Positions 11,701-26,700 of a DNA stretch of 64,000 nucleotides are shown here, one piece after another (positions within the stretch are counted from its first letter, which is position 1; every line of letters begins with the position of its first letter). The notes under the pieces were generated by a model. That model was given only the letters and a program-made list of their open reading frames with translations. It was not told the DNA's origin and made no database searches. The position numbers and the translations under genes are program-made. The DNA is from Tubiluchus corallicola (lineage: Eukaryota > Priapulida > Priapulimorpha > Priapulimorphida > Tubiluchidae). The stretch lies in NCBI GenBank assembly GCA_030141605.1, contig JAQGDQ010000028.1:689501-753500 (forward strand). Reading direction: 5' to 3'.

Positions 11701-14700
11701 TCCAGGCGGATCTCGATCACATTGTTAAACAGAGCGCAAAGAGGTGCTAACGGAAAAGCGGCAACAAACAGCGTGACGAAACCATACTGGATAACTGTAA
11801 AATGTGTAAAAAAATAAGACCAGTGAAATTTGTCTAAATACGAGACTAAAATGCAACAATTGTTTCAAAATGCAATAAGATGTTTTCGTGACAATGTTTA
11901 GGAAATTGCGAAATTATGTCTAGAAACACTTAATCACTCAAAAGCCAAATGGCATACAAAGAAAAGGAGGGATTTTTATTATTTTTAGCTAGGATAAGCT
12001 ATTTGGCTAAACATGACTTGGCCATTGTAAAAATCATTGACCAAATGAGATTAGCCATCTCACAGCTAACACACATACTATTGCCCACATATGGGGAATT
12101 TGTTTGTATCAAACACTGACAATTATCTGTTGAATGAAAGCTGGGTGGAATAAAAAAAATTATGATGACAATTATGTTTAAAAATACATAACATTTCTGT
12201 TAATAGTCATTACCTTATTAATTGCTGAGAAGCAAAACCTTATAACTAATATGTGCACATTAGTCCTCAATTTAACTGTAGTCACTTGCGCCAAATGCAT
12301 TTGTTATCAAAAGCTATACAGTTTAACCATGCTCCAAAACCAAATGGCATTTAAGGACTTTCCACTGCGTAAATACTGCATAGCTATACACTAAATCAAG
12401 TTTGAAAATTAATATTTTTACCCATTTCTAAATACTCATCAAAGAGACCAAGTTCTTTGTGCATTTCCAAAAGGTAGTCCATTTCCCAGCGACTATTGGC
12501 CTCTGATTTGTCAGTCTGACTAATTTTCACTTTTTTACGCATTTTCAGCTTACGCAGGAAATTCAAAACCAATCTGAAAAAGATATGGAATTCTGCCTAG
12601 ATTAAAGAACATAGTTCATCATTTGTTGATTCCCATTTGCAGCCTGGTGGTCCAATTTAAGTACAAGAATGCTAAAATAATTCAAACACAACCAACAAGA
12701 ACAAAGTCCTATTTCAAAATAATTATTAATAACACTGATATCGTATATAAAAAACATAAAAACATATCACATAACCAAAGAAACAACAAATACAGTTAAC
12801 TATGTGTAATTTATAATTTAAAAACTTAAAAGTAGGAATCAAAGTGACATAATGGCTATGCAGCTAAAAGTGGTTCACTTTATTTATTTCGAAGGAAGTC
12901 ATCATCAGCAACTATAATGCTTTCATTGGTTTCGAACTTTAATTGGACCTTCTACATGGTGCTCTAACAGAGGAGATGTTGGCTGGTTTTTTTTGTTATA
13001 ATGCTGTGACTTCAACAGTCAAAGTTAACTAAAACACTTAATGGTTCATCAATGTTAATGGGCAAAATGCCCTTACAGTCCATGACCCAGTAACCGAATG
13101 AGTTACAGCATTGCAGCGAAACATCAAAGTAACATTTAGCATTTCTACGTTGCATTCTCACTTGCCTGTAAGCCTTCTTTACAGGAAAGCATGGCCACAA
13201 GCTTTTAATAATAAGGTTTGATGGTTTTATGGCTGAGTGGTCTCGCGAATATTCTTGTCGTTGATGGCTTGTGACCATCTAGTTCGATACTTGCTCTACT
13301 GGTTTGATTCGACATTCCAAGGCCTGGCTGTTTACCTGATAGATATAAGATGCAACGGAATGTGGCTAAGACACCCTTGTGTATTCAGAGACTCATCTTA
13401 GTAAAATATGCTTGATGATGAGCCAGGCTCCAGGCCACAAAGACCAAGTTGAGTTGGCTGCACCATTCAGTGTTGATGCATAGAAAACAAGTAATAACAA
13501 TAATTAGATTATGACTATGAATGCCAGAATGTTCATAAACCATTGCGATTTATTTCATGACTATTATTACTCAATGCGTGTAATGAGTTGAAGAAAGAAT
13601 ACGCTGAAAATTAAGGATGAAATCTCAGGATTGCTCTGTCATGTTGAACTGGTAGCTCAGATGGCAGAGCATGCGATGTCTAATCCCAAGTCCCGACTGG
13701 TTCACAATTTTTCTTTCTTTCTTCAGCTCACTACACACAATGGATAATAACTGTTGTGAAATAAATCAATGGTTTATAAACATTCAGGCACTCACTGCAA
13801 TAATCCAATTAACAAGAATAATAATCACCATATAAAGTCTTGTGTATAAGGAGGTATAAATTTTACATATGACCAGTGCCAAAACATTACAGGAGAACTT
13901 GTTAATCAGTTAATAAAGGTATAATCAATGCTCATGATCATTTTATACAGTTCTGCACACTACTGCTGGTGATAGTAATGGCAGGATGACTGTTGTGGCC
14001 TGACTGGTACAAAGCTAACTATAAAGAATAACCCTCTAAGACAAGATAGTAAACTGGGCCCCACATATCCATCTAAACTAATATGCTTAAAAACGTTGCA
14101 ACGAAAATTTTTAAGGTTAATGTATGGCCTAATGAAACGTAGTGAAGTACCTTTACTTCTTTACCGTGAATGTAGAATTATGCAATTAGATGATTTAATC
14201 AAATTGAATATTGCAGTATTCATGTATAAATGCAATTATAGACTATTTCCTAAGTTTTTTGCAATTCCTGTCAAATTGACATCTAAGAGACATAATACAA
14301 GATTTAATCAATACATTGTGCCTTTCTGTAGAACCAACATAGCTAAACATTTTATAATATATCAAGGACCAAAAGTCTGGAATGAGATTTGTGAATCTGC
14401 AAAAAATAGCAGATCTATTACTAGATTTAAAATAATGCTAAAAAATCAAATTTTAAGTAAGTATCAGTGAGCAATTAAAATTTCTATCTGTATCCATCCT
14501 CACAGTAGTTGCAAAACAGTGGTGTTAACTTAATCAAGTTATTTTAATTTTACATACTATTAAAAAATAATAGTCTTTCTATCTTTTATATCATTCCATA
14601 TATGAGTTTCATTCATTACATCATTCCATTTTAAGCACTAACGTTTTTTTTATCACGATTCACTTTAAATTTTCAGATTATCTCCATTACTTTTTTTTCT

Positions 14701-17700
14701 CTATCACTGTGTGGGACAATCTAACAAGCCCTGCTTTTTGATTGCCCACAACACATTTACATTCGTGTGTAAGTAAATAGTGCTTGAGGCTTTTCTGTGC
14801 AGTATTTTTTATTTGTATTATATCCATTATAGGCCCTTTCACTGATATTGTATATGTAACCTGTAAATGTGTATGGTGAAATAAATGACTATGACTAAGA
14901 GAAATGTCTTAGCCAGATGAATGAGCATACATATTCCCTCGATGAGAGAAATAAACACTGCACCAGTTCAGCTATATTCCTAACTTTAAACAAGTATATT
15001 AAAAAGAATAACACAAATTAATTGACATGATTTATGAATTGCTAGAAGCAGAACACTTTTTAATACATTTCTTATTGCGCTTAATGATGTTCAATTTCAC
15101 AAGTCGAGAGCGAAAAAATATAATTTTAAGCCAATCTCTGGCTGCAAGACATTCCTTGTAGTTGCCATTTTTGTTACATCTTGTCACTATTAAAGTTTAC
15201 TCCACTGTTTTTATTCATACTAGTAATGTTGCATATTTATGTCAATAAAAGTACTTATAAATATCAGGTATCAGCACGATGAATAAAACAACCCTACAAC
15301 CACCCTTCCATTCACAAAACAAGTTTATGACAGCCAAACAAACACTATGACTGATTGGGTATCAATCTTGCATCTCGTTAATGTTCAATTGTAATTTAAA
15401 TAATTTGCATTCCCACAGTAACAAAATTGACCAAGATATAGTTTTCACCAAAGTTATTTTATTAGTATAAATAGAAAGTGTCTTTGGTCTAGTATGTAAT
15501 CGTGTAACTTACGGTAGCCCAAGCTCTTTACAGTTGTTTCCCACTTGTTTACCAATCATGATCATTGCTAACTGTATACAGAGTGATATCAAGCACCCAG
15601 CTGGATCACACTGAAAGAATTAAATATACATAACTACAGCATACAATTCACAAAATTTTGGTGCTCTTTTAATAAAGCTGGTGCATAAGCAAGCTGATTA
15701 GCTTATTACGACTAAAACTGAACTGAGGTGAATTCTGCTACATTTAGGTGACGCAGCAATGTATTGAGACCCCTCCGAAATTTTGTAATTTTCTCGAAAT
15801 ACTTTAGGAAAGAGAAGTCCAAGCTGATCACTTATATTAGTCAGGGGATTTCTCTCAACCAACTAATATGAAATGCTAGTTTAACAAAAATAAGATGCTG
15901 TCTCTAAATAGACTAAACCGTTCACTAAATAAATTTATAGAAGTGCAGGGAGTGATGGTGTTGACATAAGGCACCACTGACAAAACCGTATAACCCTGTA
16001 TTTTACTTAACTAAGTATTAGCAAAATTATATTTAAGTACAAACATATAATTGCCATTTTAGAAATCTTGGCTGAATATTTCAAATGGCAATTTTAACAA
16101 AGTACGTTAGATAAGGTATACGAACACATTCGTTGCCACGTTACCATAGCAGTTCTTGAACATGCAGCTTCCGAGTGAAGTGAATCTATTCGCTGCAAGT
16201 TAATTGCAGAAAAATCAAAGACTTAACAAATTTTTGTGAGGAAAAACATGTCCATCCTGCTGCTTGTATTCCTGAGGGAAATGGGCTTACAGAATTTTTC
16301 CAATTACTGAATAAAGCGTTATCAATACCTTTTTATTTAAGCTTGCTGTAATTCATTGAGATACATAAAAACGCATACCTGATCCATGCGGTAACCAAAC
16401 AGTCGAACATCATCTTTTCCGCTAGGGTTTATAAAAAACCTGTAATGAGACAAATAGTCAGAAGGCTATAAGTTAACACTCCATTTCAACTTTTTAATAG
16501 CATAGCTATCATACTGTACTTAGCTTGAGTTTGTTTAAATAATCGATAACTATTTCGCTGTTATCACAGAAAAAAGCACAGTAAATATTTCAAAATTTGC
16601 ATGAATGTCAACACTACCATCTTGCACAGCCATAGTACCATATATGTTTAAACATAAAATAAATTTTTTGCAAGAATTGATTACATCTTTTAGTTTTCTC
16701 TTATCCACAGCCAATTTTACAGAAATGCAAAAGTTAATAATATACAAACACTCAACCATTGCAGCTTTCTACACATACTTATATGTACCTTATATACCTT
16801 ATATGTATTCTTACATATCTGCTAGAAAAATCCAGCAAATCAATCTGCTTTCATAGTGGGAGGCTACCACTGGTAAGTGCATTCGTCTTTGACATTTCAC
16901 TGTGATTGAGTAAGTGTTTTAATTTTATCTATTTTACCCAATAATATAAGTAAAATTTAATTGTCTTTGCTTCATAATTCAGCTAATTTTGCTCTTAACT
17001 ATTCTACAGTTGTCTTTATTTTACCTTTAGTTCTAGCGAAAACAATCATTTTGTTGAAATATTGCGAATAAATAAGCACTATATACTATTGATTTGCTTT
17101 AAAATCTGTTATTGAAGGGGAAGAAAAAGTAATTTTAACGTTGTCCCAAAAAAAACTTTCTACACAACTTTATATTACTTGTCATTACACTTTCCTGCTT
17201 GAGAGACTTCTGTAAGCCAAAAAGAAAATTCTTAGTAATTTAAAATATTTGTGCCTACTGGTAAAACATCACTGACTCGCCTTCTCAGTGTGCACCGCTG
17301 ACTCATCAAAAATGCAATTTAATCTTATTGACAAGATATAGTAATTTATATGTTTTAATAGTTAGTGAACAGTGCACTGCGAATATTTCATTTATTTTTT
17401 AAACTTTACGCAATGTTATCTAATGTTTCAAACGATTCAACATTGTTGAAAATGCAAGCTCTGAGTGCAATAAATAAGGCAGTATGTAGGTGATGCATAA
17501 TTGCAAGATGGATTTTTCTAACTTTATGCAATTAAAGAGATTTATTGTGCTTGAAAATAACTGTAATTCTTGTAAATCAACTTACTTGCCCTTAACGAAA
17601 CCAACATAGACTAGAGTAGAATAGAAGTTTACACATTGAAACAAGAACATCTTAAACGTGAAACTGTCTTCATAATCCTGCTGTGTACGTGGACATTCTG

Positions 17701-20700
17701 AAATACGAAAGTATTCGTTATACAGACATTTGTGTATGGTTGTGTATGAGTACACACAGTGTTGTATCACTGATAAATAGACTAGGTATTAGTCTACACA
17801 TCTGTGGTGTTGTCAGGGCCGGTTTTAAGTCAATTAGACATGCTTCATGTTTTTTGCTGATCATTTGTTTATTTATTTTGTAATTTCAGTTTATCGTCGC
17901 AATTTACGCTATATGCATTAGTTAGATCGTCATTGGGTTTTAATTTTACTACTTTGTGGATGATATTCAAACCCTCAACACAGCAAGAGTGCTGTTAATA
18001 AGATTGTGTAACACCTTAACAGTTGTATCAAAGCTAAAACTGATTAAAACGTATCTAAGGTCAACAATTTCACAAGAGAGACCAAATAATTTGGCGATGC
18101 TATTTATAGAAGTTGACTTTAAAAAAACCATTGACTTTGAAATAATTATGAAAGATTTCACAGACAAAAAGCCAGAAAAGTCTGCTTTTAGAAGTTTATG
18201 CAGAAACAGTATGTCAGTAATTATCTTGACTTGTTGTTAACCATTAAAACTTTCATATGGGTTTTCAGTTTTTAGTATATCATAGTAGCAAATAGTGGAG
18301 CTTCAAGCTCTCAGCGCTTTTTGGCTGAGACTAGCATACTACATGAAGCATAAAACATCACTCTTCAGCTTTTAGGGTAGAGGGCCCCAATAAAAATTTC
18401 CTAATTGGACCCTGCACTTCCTAGGGCTGGCCCTGAGTGTTGTAACACTACATGTACCATAACCTACCAGTAATTTCTATTAATTATGAGCGCATACATC
18501 CGATAACTGTAAAATACATACACTAGTCAGATATCTACCATACATAGAATGTCATGGGAAAACTAAAAAAGTAATATTTATGAGTGCTTTTACAAAGCAT
18601 ACTCATTTTATTAAACCACAGTATTACATACCAATGTCTGTTAAAGCTACAGCAATACGTCTGTATACAATGGACATAAGGAATATAGAAATACAGTTGA
18701 TTGTCGCAGCGGTGAAAGTTGTACTGAGCAATGCATTCTGTCTGATGAGATCAACGTTGCTTGCGTACATAACCGAAACCATGGAAACCCGATAGACAAT
18801 TACGCCGAATACCGCAGATAGAACCAGGAATAACTGTAAAAAAACGGAACACTGTAAAAAATTGTAACAAATGTTACACCAGACCTTGATCCAGTTTCAA
18901 GTCTTTTGTCTCAAATCGAGTCTCAACTCCCACAAATATCTTTCAAGTCTGCCCCAGAAACCACTTTCAAGTCTTAACTTAAGTTTAAATATCATGTCTG
19001 TGCATTTGTTTGATACTTTACAGATCATTTTCTCTAATAAAATTAAGACCAATTGAAGGTCTAACCAAGACAATATACTAAATAAATGGTAAAATGAAAT
19101 TGTAACAGTTTACAGTAAAGTAAACCAACCTACAATGCCTTTATGGGAATGAGTAAAAATAACTATTTTTTTACACAGGTAATCCTATTATGAATGTTTT
19201 GGAGCACTGTGACTGACATGACTGTAACGTGATGCGATGTGCACCATCAGGTTGCCTAGATATAGACAAAATCCTTCTCAGTTATAATGATCTAGGTTGA
19301 TCTGATTTAGTTATAAACAAAATGATTAATTAACTCCATTGCTTGCTTTTTAACTGAGAATGATGGTAGCTGTCTTTTTAGTCTTATATCTATAATTCTT
19401 TGCATGCTCAAAGTTTGAAGCTAAGGTCAATGGAACTTTGTAGTTACTGTCGAAGTAAGCAATAAAAATCATTAGCAACAAGCCATGTGCAATGTAAGTA
19501 CACTGATGAAATCCTATTGTGATTACAAAACTGCCACAAAAAATCTTTGGTGGTCCAGCACGTTTTAAACTAATAGCAACCGATCTTTTGTTTAAGGTCA
19601 GCCATTGAAATTCGGTCAGACTTTTAAACCAGGGCTGACCAAGACAAGGAATGTTGCATAATCTGAACTAACAGCTGTAATGAACTTAAAATATACTGCT
19701 ATAAACATTCTCCATTTTCTAGTCAAATGGTCGAAAAGTACAAGATATAACACTAGTGTTATTTACTGTTTCTTGTGTTCATGCAAACAACCAACAAAAA
19801 GATTCTGGAACAATTTTTACAAATTCTGATGAAAGAGACGGTAAAAAAGAGTAAAGAAAACAAACTCATAACATAAGCATAAGACACAGACAAAACAACT
19901 TCTTAATACAGACAGAACCACCTTTTACCATAAACATTATTGTAGAAATAGAAGCCATCTTTCGCTTATAAGCAGTTAACCGTTCCATTACGGGTTCCAT
20001 CATTTCATTTACAGGATTTCTCTGCATCTTCGTGGCTCTAGCTTCGTACTGCGGTCGCATGGCACCCTGGAACAGCAAAACTCGGGTTGTACAAACAGTA
20101 GTAGGCAAGTATAAGATAAGGAAAAGTTGACAAGTCAACAGCCAAATGCAACAATCAATGAAATGGCACATCATATCATGCTGTTTATGTAAATGTACCA
20201 CTTCAGATACTGTCTAATGAATGTTTATGCCCTGGTTCTCCATGCCTTTTGAGTGTGCCACTTCAAACATTATCTCACGACTATCTGCAAATATCTTAAA
20301 TGCCACCATTGTAAATAATGAGGCACCTCATGAATGTTCAAGTACTGATTTTAGATGCCACTCCTGTAAATGTGGCACATCAAACATTGCCTCATGAATG
20401 TTCAAGTTTTGATTTTAGATGCCACTCCTGTAAATATGCCACCTCCAGTATCACAAACTTCGGGAATTTTTATGATTAAGCTTTGTTGCTGGTACTTTAT
20501 AAACACCTACCTGCACCAAGATTGGGTTGCAGACTTGTAAATATCATACAAAATGTTTAGACTAATAAAAGAAACCAGAATAAACTTACCCCCTCATCTT
20601 GAACATCCATCACATCCCAGTCCCATGCTATGAGAAACTGTTTTCGTTTCCAAAATTCCAAAAACATTGTTGCTGTAAATTTACCATATTTTAAGCTAAC

Positions 20701-23700
20701 TTAATAATAATTGCTACGCAAGCGTAAACAATAAAAAGGCTTGTTTTGCTATGAAGAAATATAGCATTTATTGAGACCGAAAGCCATTTTGTTTATTAAC
20801 AAAATGAAAAGGATAACACTCAGTTTGACAGAGAGTTGTTGAGGTACAATTGTACATTTGATTTATAACAGTAGTTTTGCACCTTTCAGTTCAAGGCATT
20901 ATTGTACCTTTAGTTGACTGTCATGCAAATTCTACTTTAATTGCTCCTGAAAAAAACTGTGGTGTCCTCATTCTTAATACTGATTAGATACATAAAAAAG
21001 ACCTTGGCAATTTATTTATCTGAGTAGTACTTTATGAGGATGCCGAATCAGTGTAAGAATACTGCTCTGGTAGAACCTTCTATGCACAAAAATATATAAA
21101 ATACCAGAGGAAACACAAGTAACAATAGTTGTACGGTTTGTGCCATTTATCAAGTAAGCTGCAAAAACATTTCACATTTTATCATACTACTTGTACAAAC
21201 AAGTTGGCCACTCCTGCAGACACAATCAAGTGTTATTCCTATGTTTATTACTGCTAACAGATGGAGCTTCCTTGACGAATGCTGGGTAACAATTTCATAG
21301 TACAGATCTTTTGTAAGAGAAACTGAACACTACAAAGGTAATGGTTGCTGTACTATAAAAATCTGCTTGCTTTTTTGTATTATTTAACACACTCATACAA
21401 ACTATCTTGTTCACTACAAGATATAGATTTTCCCTGTCAGTCACTAATAACTATAAAACTCACCCCACAACGCCATAAAAATGCTGAAGAAAACGGTTGC
21501 TGGATTGTCAAACATGTGTGTTAACTGAAAAAAAGCCAAGAATATGTAGTATATATACTAATTTCACTCTATAGTAAAGAGATGCTAATCCATAATGTGT
21601 CCTTGTTAGCAGATGGCATTACCTGTATTATACAATATACCAAAGTAGTGCTTACGATGCCAGTGACCTGCTGTTACAAAAACCTAGCAGAAAAGCACAA
21701 ACTTATTTGTTTACAATTAGTAATTTTCATTTTTATATAATGACAGTCTAAACAAACAAATGTCACTTATTGGCAGCTCACAAGACCAAATGCAAAGAAA
21801 GTAAACATGACCTCTAAATTACAAATACACAGACACAGCCCGAGCATAAATAATAACTAAATAATCAAATTCTAGCTTGTTCAATACTATTCCAAATGTT
21901 AAAAAGCAGAAAAAAGTTCACAGAAAATGGACCACAACACACGGTTTCACAGTTTTTCAGCCATGCCCCACAGCACCCTGCATTCATCCTAAGTGATCAC
22001 GTACCCGTGAATATAAGCAACTACTTTTCAGGTGCCAATAGGGACAGCTCAAGTCACAAACTGGACACATGATGGTCAATCCAAGCCCATCTGCATCACA
22101 AATTTCATTGCTATTAAAAAAAATACTGAAGATTAGGAAAGACTGTTAGTTCGTGTGTTCATTATTTTGCAAATGATAAAACTTCTGTTGTTTGGTTTTA
22201 AAAAGGCGATTGTCACATCTGTAGAACCTTTTGTACAAGATTTCATTATTATCGAATATAGTCTTAAAATGCGTCAAAACAATGTAACCTTAGAAACTGG
22301 CAATCTTCAACAATTCAAAACATATAGAAAGTACACAGTTAAAATCTTTCAATTTATAATGTTTTGCTCATGCATGTTACTATTGATATTTGTTTAGTAA
22401 TTATAGTAAAGTTATAGGAAGAAAGTGTACTAAATTTTGGTGAGCTCAAAGTGCAAATTTAACATATTGCAAAACCACAGAAGAAAACAAAGTAAAATTG
22501 CATTTCAATAAACTAAAGGCCACTGATGAGAACTTAATAAACAGAAGAGAAATTACTCCTCCGTTACGATGTAAGCTGCCTAAAATTGAGAGCCTTTAAA
22601 ATCATTAAATTGAGAGTCGTAAAATCATTCTAAAATTCTGCCAATATAAGAACTCTTGCAACAATATGGTGTCACTTTCTACATACTTTTCAGTATTGCA
22701 AATAAAAGCTCTATTCGATTTGTATTTTAGTAGCATAAGTGGCAAACTAGCACTTGTGAACAACTAGTTGCACCCGAACAATTGTGTATGTATCTTTATT
22801 ACAAGTACATAAGTCCAACAGGTCTAACAGATATAACATTTATGGCAAAAATCTCTAGTTTTTTTAACATGTGAGTTGTAAAATACGAGTTGAAACTTTT
22901 GGCTTTTTGACAACAATGATTTTGTGAAACTTTTGGCTTTTTGACAACAACAACGATTTTGTGAAACTTTTGGCTTTTTGACAACAACAACGATTTTGTG
23001 AAACTTTTGGCTTTTTGACAACAACAACGATTTTGTGCAAAGTGCAACAAATTAAGCAGCAGCATAGCAAGCTGTGTTAAAAGAACAGTGCGACTTCGTT
23101 GTGAATCTACCCAAGTTGCTTACGGCAGATGCGAAGAGAGATCCGAGAATTGTCATGATGCAAGCATTCTGGTATTTTATCCCACACAACGGAGCTGTTT
23201 CAATTATATGTGTTATCCAAAATCACTAACTGCTATTTCTTTTTCAAAAGCCAAAAAAAGTTAAACTAGTATCTTATAAGTGATATGTAGATATTGATAC
23301 ACGGCCCCAAGTCAAACAAAGCTAAGCTGATTGTGCAAAACAATTCTACTTGTGCTAACTTGACGACAGATTACAATATTACAATCACGACAGCACACAA
23401 CCATTTATTTTCACTGCTCCTAGAATTTCTGCCTGTTAGTGTCAATCATCAACCCAAAAAACAATTGATTATTCAATTATCTTCCTAAATCTTAAATTAA
23501 ATAAAATTTAATTCCATCTCACCTTGGAGTATTGTAGAATAAGGTGAAAAGACCGTATAAAAAACAAATAACACCAACAACTGCAGCTGGTACCAACATG
23601 ATCGTGTAGAATCCTAGCCAAGCAAAATAAATAGCAATCTTTTCTCCATAGTATTTACGTATCAAATCCAATGGCTGTCGCTTGTACCAGTTTTTTGGTT

Positions 23701-26700
23701 TGACCCAGAGTTCATATAATAGCTGCAAATAAAAAACAAATGTTTTCTAGCACACTGAAAGCTAGTGAAACATGCATACTAGTATAAAAGAGAGATTTGC
23801 TCAAACAACCAACCTGACCACAGGTTTTTAGACAAAATCAACAAATTTTCTTCCAAAAATATCATGCTGTGAAAACAGTGTTGTGAACATTGTTAAAAAT
23901 AAGATGAACCAAACTAATGGAGCATTAACTTTCAAAAACCATATGAAATACCTTGAATGTAATAATGCCTAATAAGAAAGCAGCTTTTGGCTTTGTGAAG
24001 TTCATGTATGCACACTTACTAACTACTAGAGTGACAATTCAATTACACAGTTTGTATAGGCACTGAGCCTCCTACCACCCATTACAAATGTAGGCTGAGT
24101 AACACAAGCATAAACGTGAAGAGGTTCAAAATATCACAATGCTAAACAAGTAATATCATGACGAACAGAACATCGTTTTTAGTTGCTGTTCACCACAATA
24201 AAATTTTGATTTTCTGCAGCTTATAATTGTGGTTGAAGTAAAGCTTTTTTCTATGAGTTCATATGCATAAAAGTGAACGTATTAACAAGGAAATGGCAAG
24301 TTGAATTTCATTTTTCAGTCTAATGAAATTTCGTAACATCTAAGGAACTGGCCAGCTATCAGTAAACCTTGCTATAGCAATAACAAACTAAAGTTCTTAA
24401 TAAAGAATAACTCTAGAAAAAATCTTAATGGAAAAACTAGAATAAAAGAATGTGATGAAATTGCATTTAAATATTCACAAGTACACTGCAGATCAATGTT
24501 AGGCTGATTAGTAAATTGACGGATGACCACCAAGAATATTGCTTCAGTTTGGTTTCACCTACTAGGCTATTTCTTTTGATGAGACAAGCTATAATGTAGA
24601 GATGAACATGAGAACTCTGCTAGTTAGGTGTTTCATTTTAGAATATTATCGTTGGTAACGAACTCGATTGTGGTACTGATGCAACCAGCTACATCAAATA
24701 TACACACTGCAGCTAAATGCTGGATCCAAGCTTGCAAAAAACTCTACAAAAACACTTCTTCTTACGTGCTTGTTGCTAATAAGTAAATCATCTTTCTTTA
24801 CAAATCAGAAAAGCTATTGAAACTAAAGCATATCCCACATCAAAAGTTTAGCTTCCAGCCATTAACAGAGCCTCACTATACTTACCTTGCGCTCATTATC
24901 ACCTTCTGTAAGTCCAATAGAACCTGCATCATAACCACCCTAACAGAAAAGCAAATATACTGCCATTGCTGCATACTTCTATGAATTTGTTTAACAATAA
25001 ACAAAAGAAGTTTGTTTGTTGAGTGTGATCAAACCAAAAACTTCACTTTATTTATTACACAGTGAAGTATAATCATGCAATTTTGTTATGACTGTAATCA
25101 CTTCACATAACTTTGCCGCCACGTGTAGACAGGAAAATGAGTGACAGTGAAAACCGCGACATTCAACATAAAGACATGAACCAAATTATAATTATCACAA
25201 TCATGCAATAAGTCTTGGTAAACTTCTTACTATCATAGAGCGCAACAGCAACGAGAGTTCGGGCTGATTTTGCATTAAAAGGGTAGCTTCTTCCAGTTGA
25301 ACTTTTTTTTGGCGTTATTTCAAAATTTATAATGACACCAGAAAATGTAATACATTCAGCGAAAGTGTTTTCCATGATGCTAGAGCTAAACCTAATATTA
25401 TATTTACCATTTTATTACACTTTTACATTGTTCGTAATATCAATATGACATCGAATCAATATCGAATATCAATGTCACCCATCAAAAAAGATCGACTTCA
25501 GCTAAGAAAACCCTCCACATTGCTTGGGAGGGGGACAGTTACAAACTGCAGCATATGTACATGCATAAATAACACACAGACAGATTTTCATCTTTTACAC
25601 ATTTATACATAGACAGATTATCAAAATATCAAGAAAAGATATCACTGACACTCTAACAGAAATGCAAAACAACTGAGAAGAAATCTGTGTAATTTACTTC
25701 ATAAATTTTGTTCAAATTGAACAGCTTCATTTTATATACAAACTAGCTCAAGCAAGGCTAAGAGCTACTCAGCTTAAGAAGGTGCATCAAATAGCGAAAA
25801 TATGAACACAAATTCAGACAATTAAAATTCGTATAATTAATTAACTTGAGGTAGAAGGAATCTATTTATGTTATTTCGAAGTGGGTAATATTGTAGCTTG
25901 CAGAGAAACATAAATGCTAACAAATTTCATTAACAAACAGTTGCAATACCTCGTGAAGTGGAAAAGCAGCTGTATAAACTTTCTCACGCATCAGCCTTAC
26001 AATACCTATAAAAATGCAAATATAAAATGTTGAATATTTGTAATTACGATTACATTTACAAGAAAAAGTGTCAGTCAAAAACGCACTCATTAGTGGTCAG
26101 CTGCAACCTGAGCGACTTACCGATACTACAAAAATCACAAATGGTTATGTGCATGTTAAAAAACATTCTAACTGCAAAATAAAATACAATGACTGGACCA
26201 TTAAACTTTAAAACAAGACAGAGGGCACCTATGGCAATCTTGAGGATATTCTGCAAGGTCTCCTTACAGAATGTCCAACAAACTTTACAGCAGCTGTTTT
26301 TTCCTGCACGTGCCATCAATCTTGCTAAATGTCCTGTTTTCCCACAGCCTTGTGTTTTTCCACAGTTGTGGCCTGAATTTTTACTGGGTCCACAACAACG
26401 ACACCATGTGAAAAGACTGACCATTGGGAACAGGCCCTGCCACTGGTGCCTTGGGTTAGTTAGAGGTTTACAATGTTTTTTATGGAGGACGGAACGGAAT
26501 AACACAAACACACCGAATCTCATTCTTGACTTAATGTACTCTTTTATGCCCTCTGAAGCATCCGGATCGCCATAATGGGCTCTGCTTAAAATCTCGTGTA
26601 CAAAAAGACTCCGCTGACTAGGACTGAAAAACGACTCCTGGTTCTTGATTAGAAATCTATAAAGGCAAACAATTCACACTTTTAGCTAATCCGAGGTAGT

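Noticed and set aside
15513-15610. Loss of a calcium ligand in anoctamin A
   Set aside because: The Glu-to-Ser change is 20 residues before the TM6 ligand. Counting against ANO1 shows that all six calcium-site residues are present in both genes.
22799-23070. Repetitive protein (SQKFHK-like units) or a CRISPR-like array
   Set aside because: The units are head-to-tail with no unique spacers, three frames are open, and the context is a eukaryotic intron. It is a minisatellite.
25163-25375. 70-codon minus-strand frame in an anoctamin A intron
   Set aside because: No family likeness and no counterpart in paralogue B.
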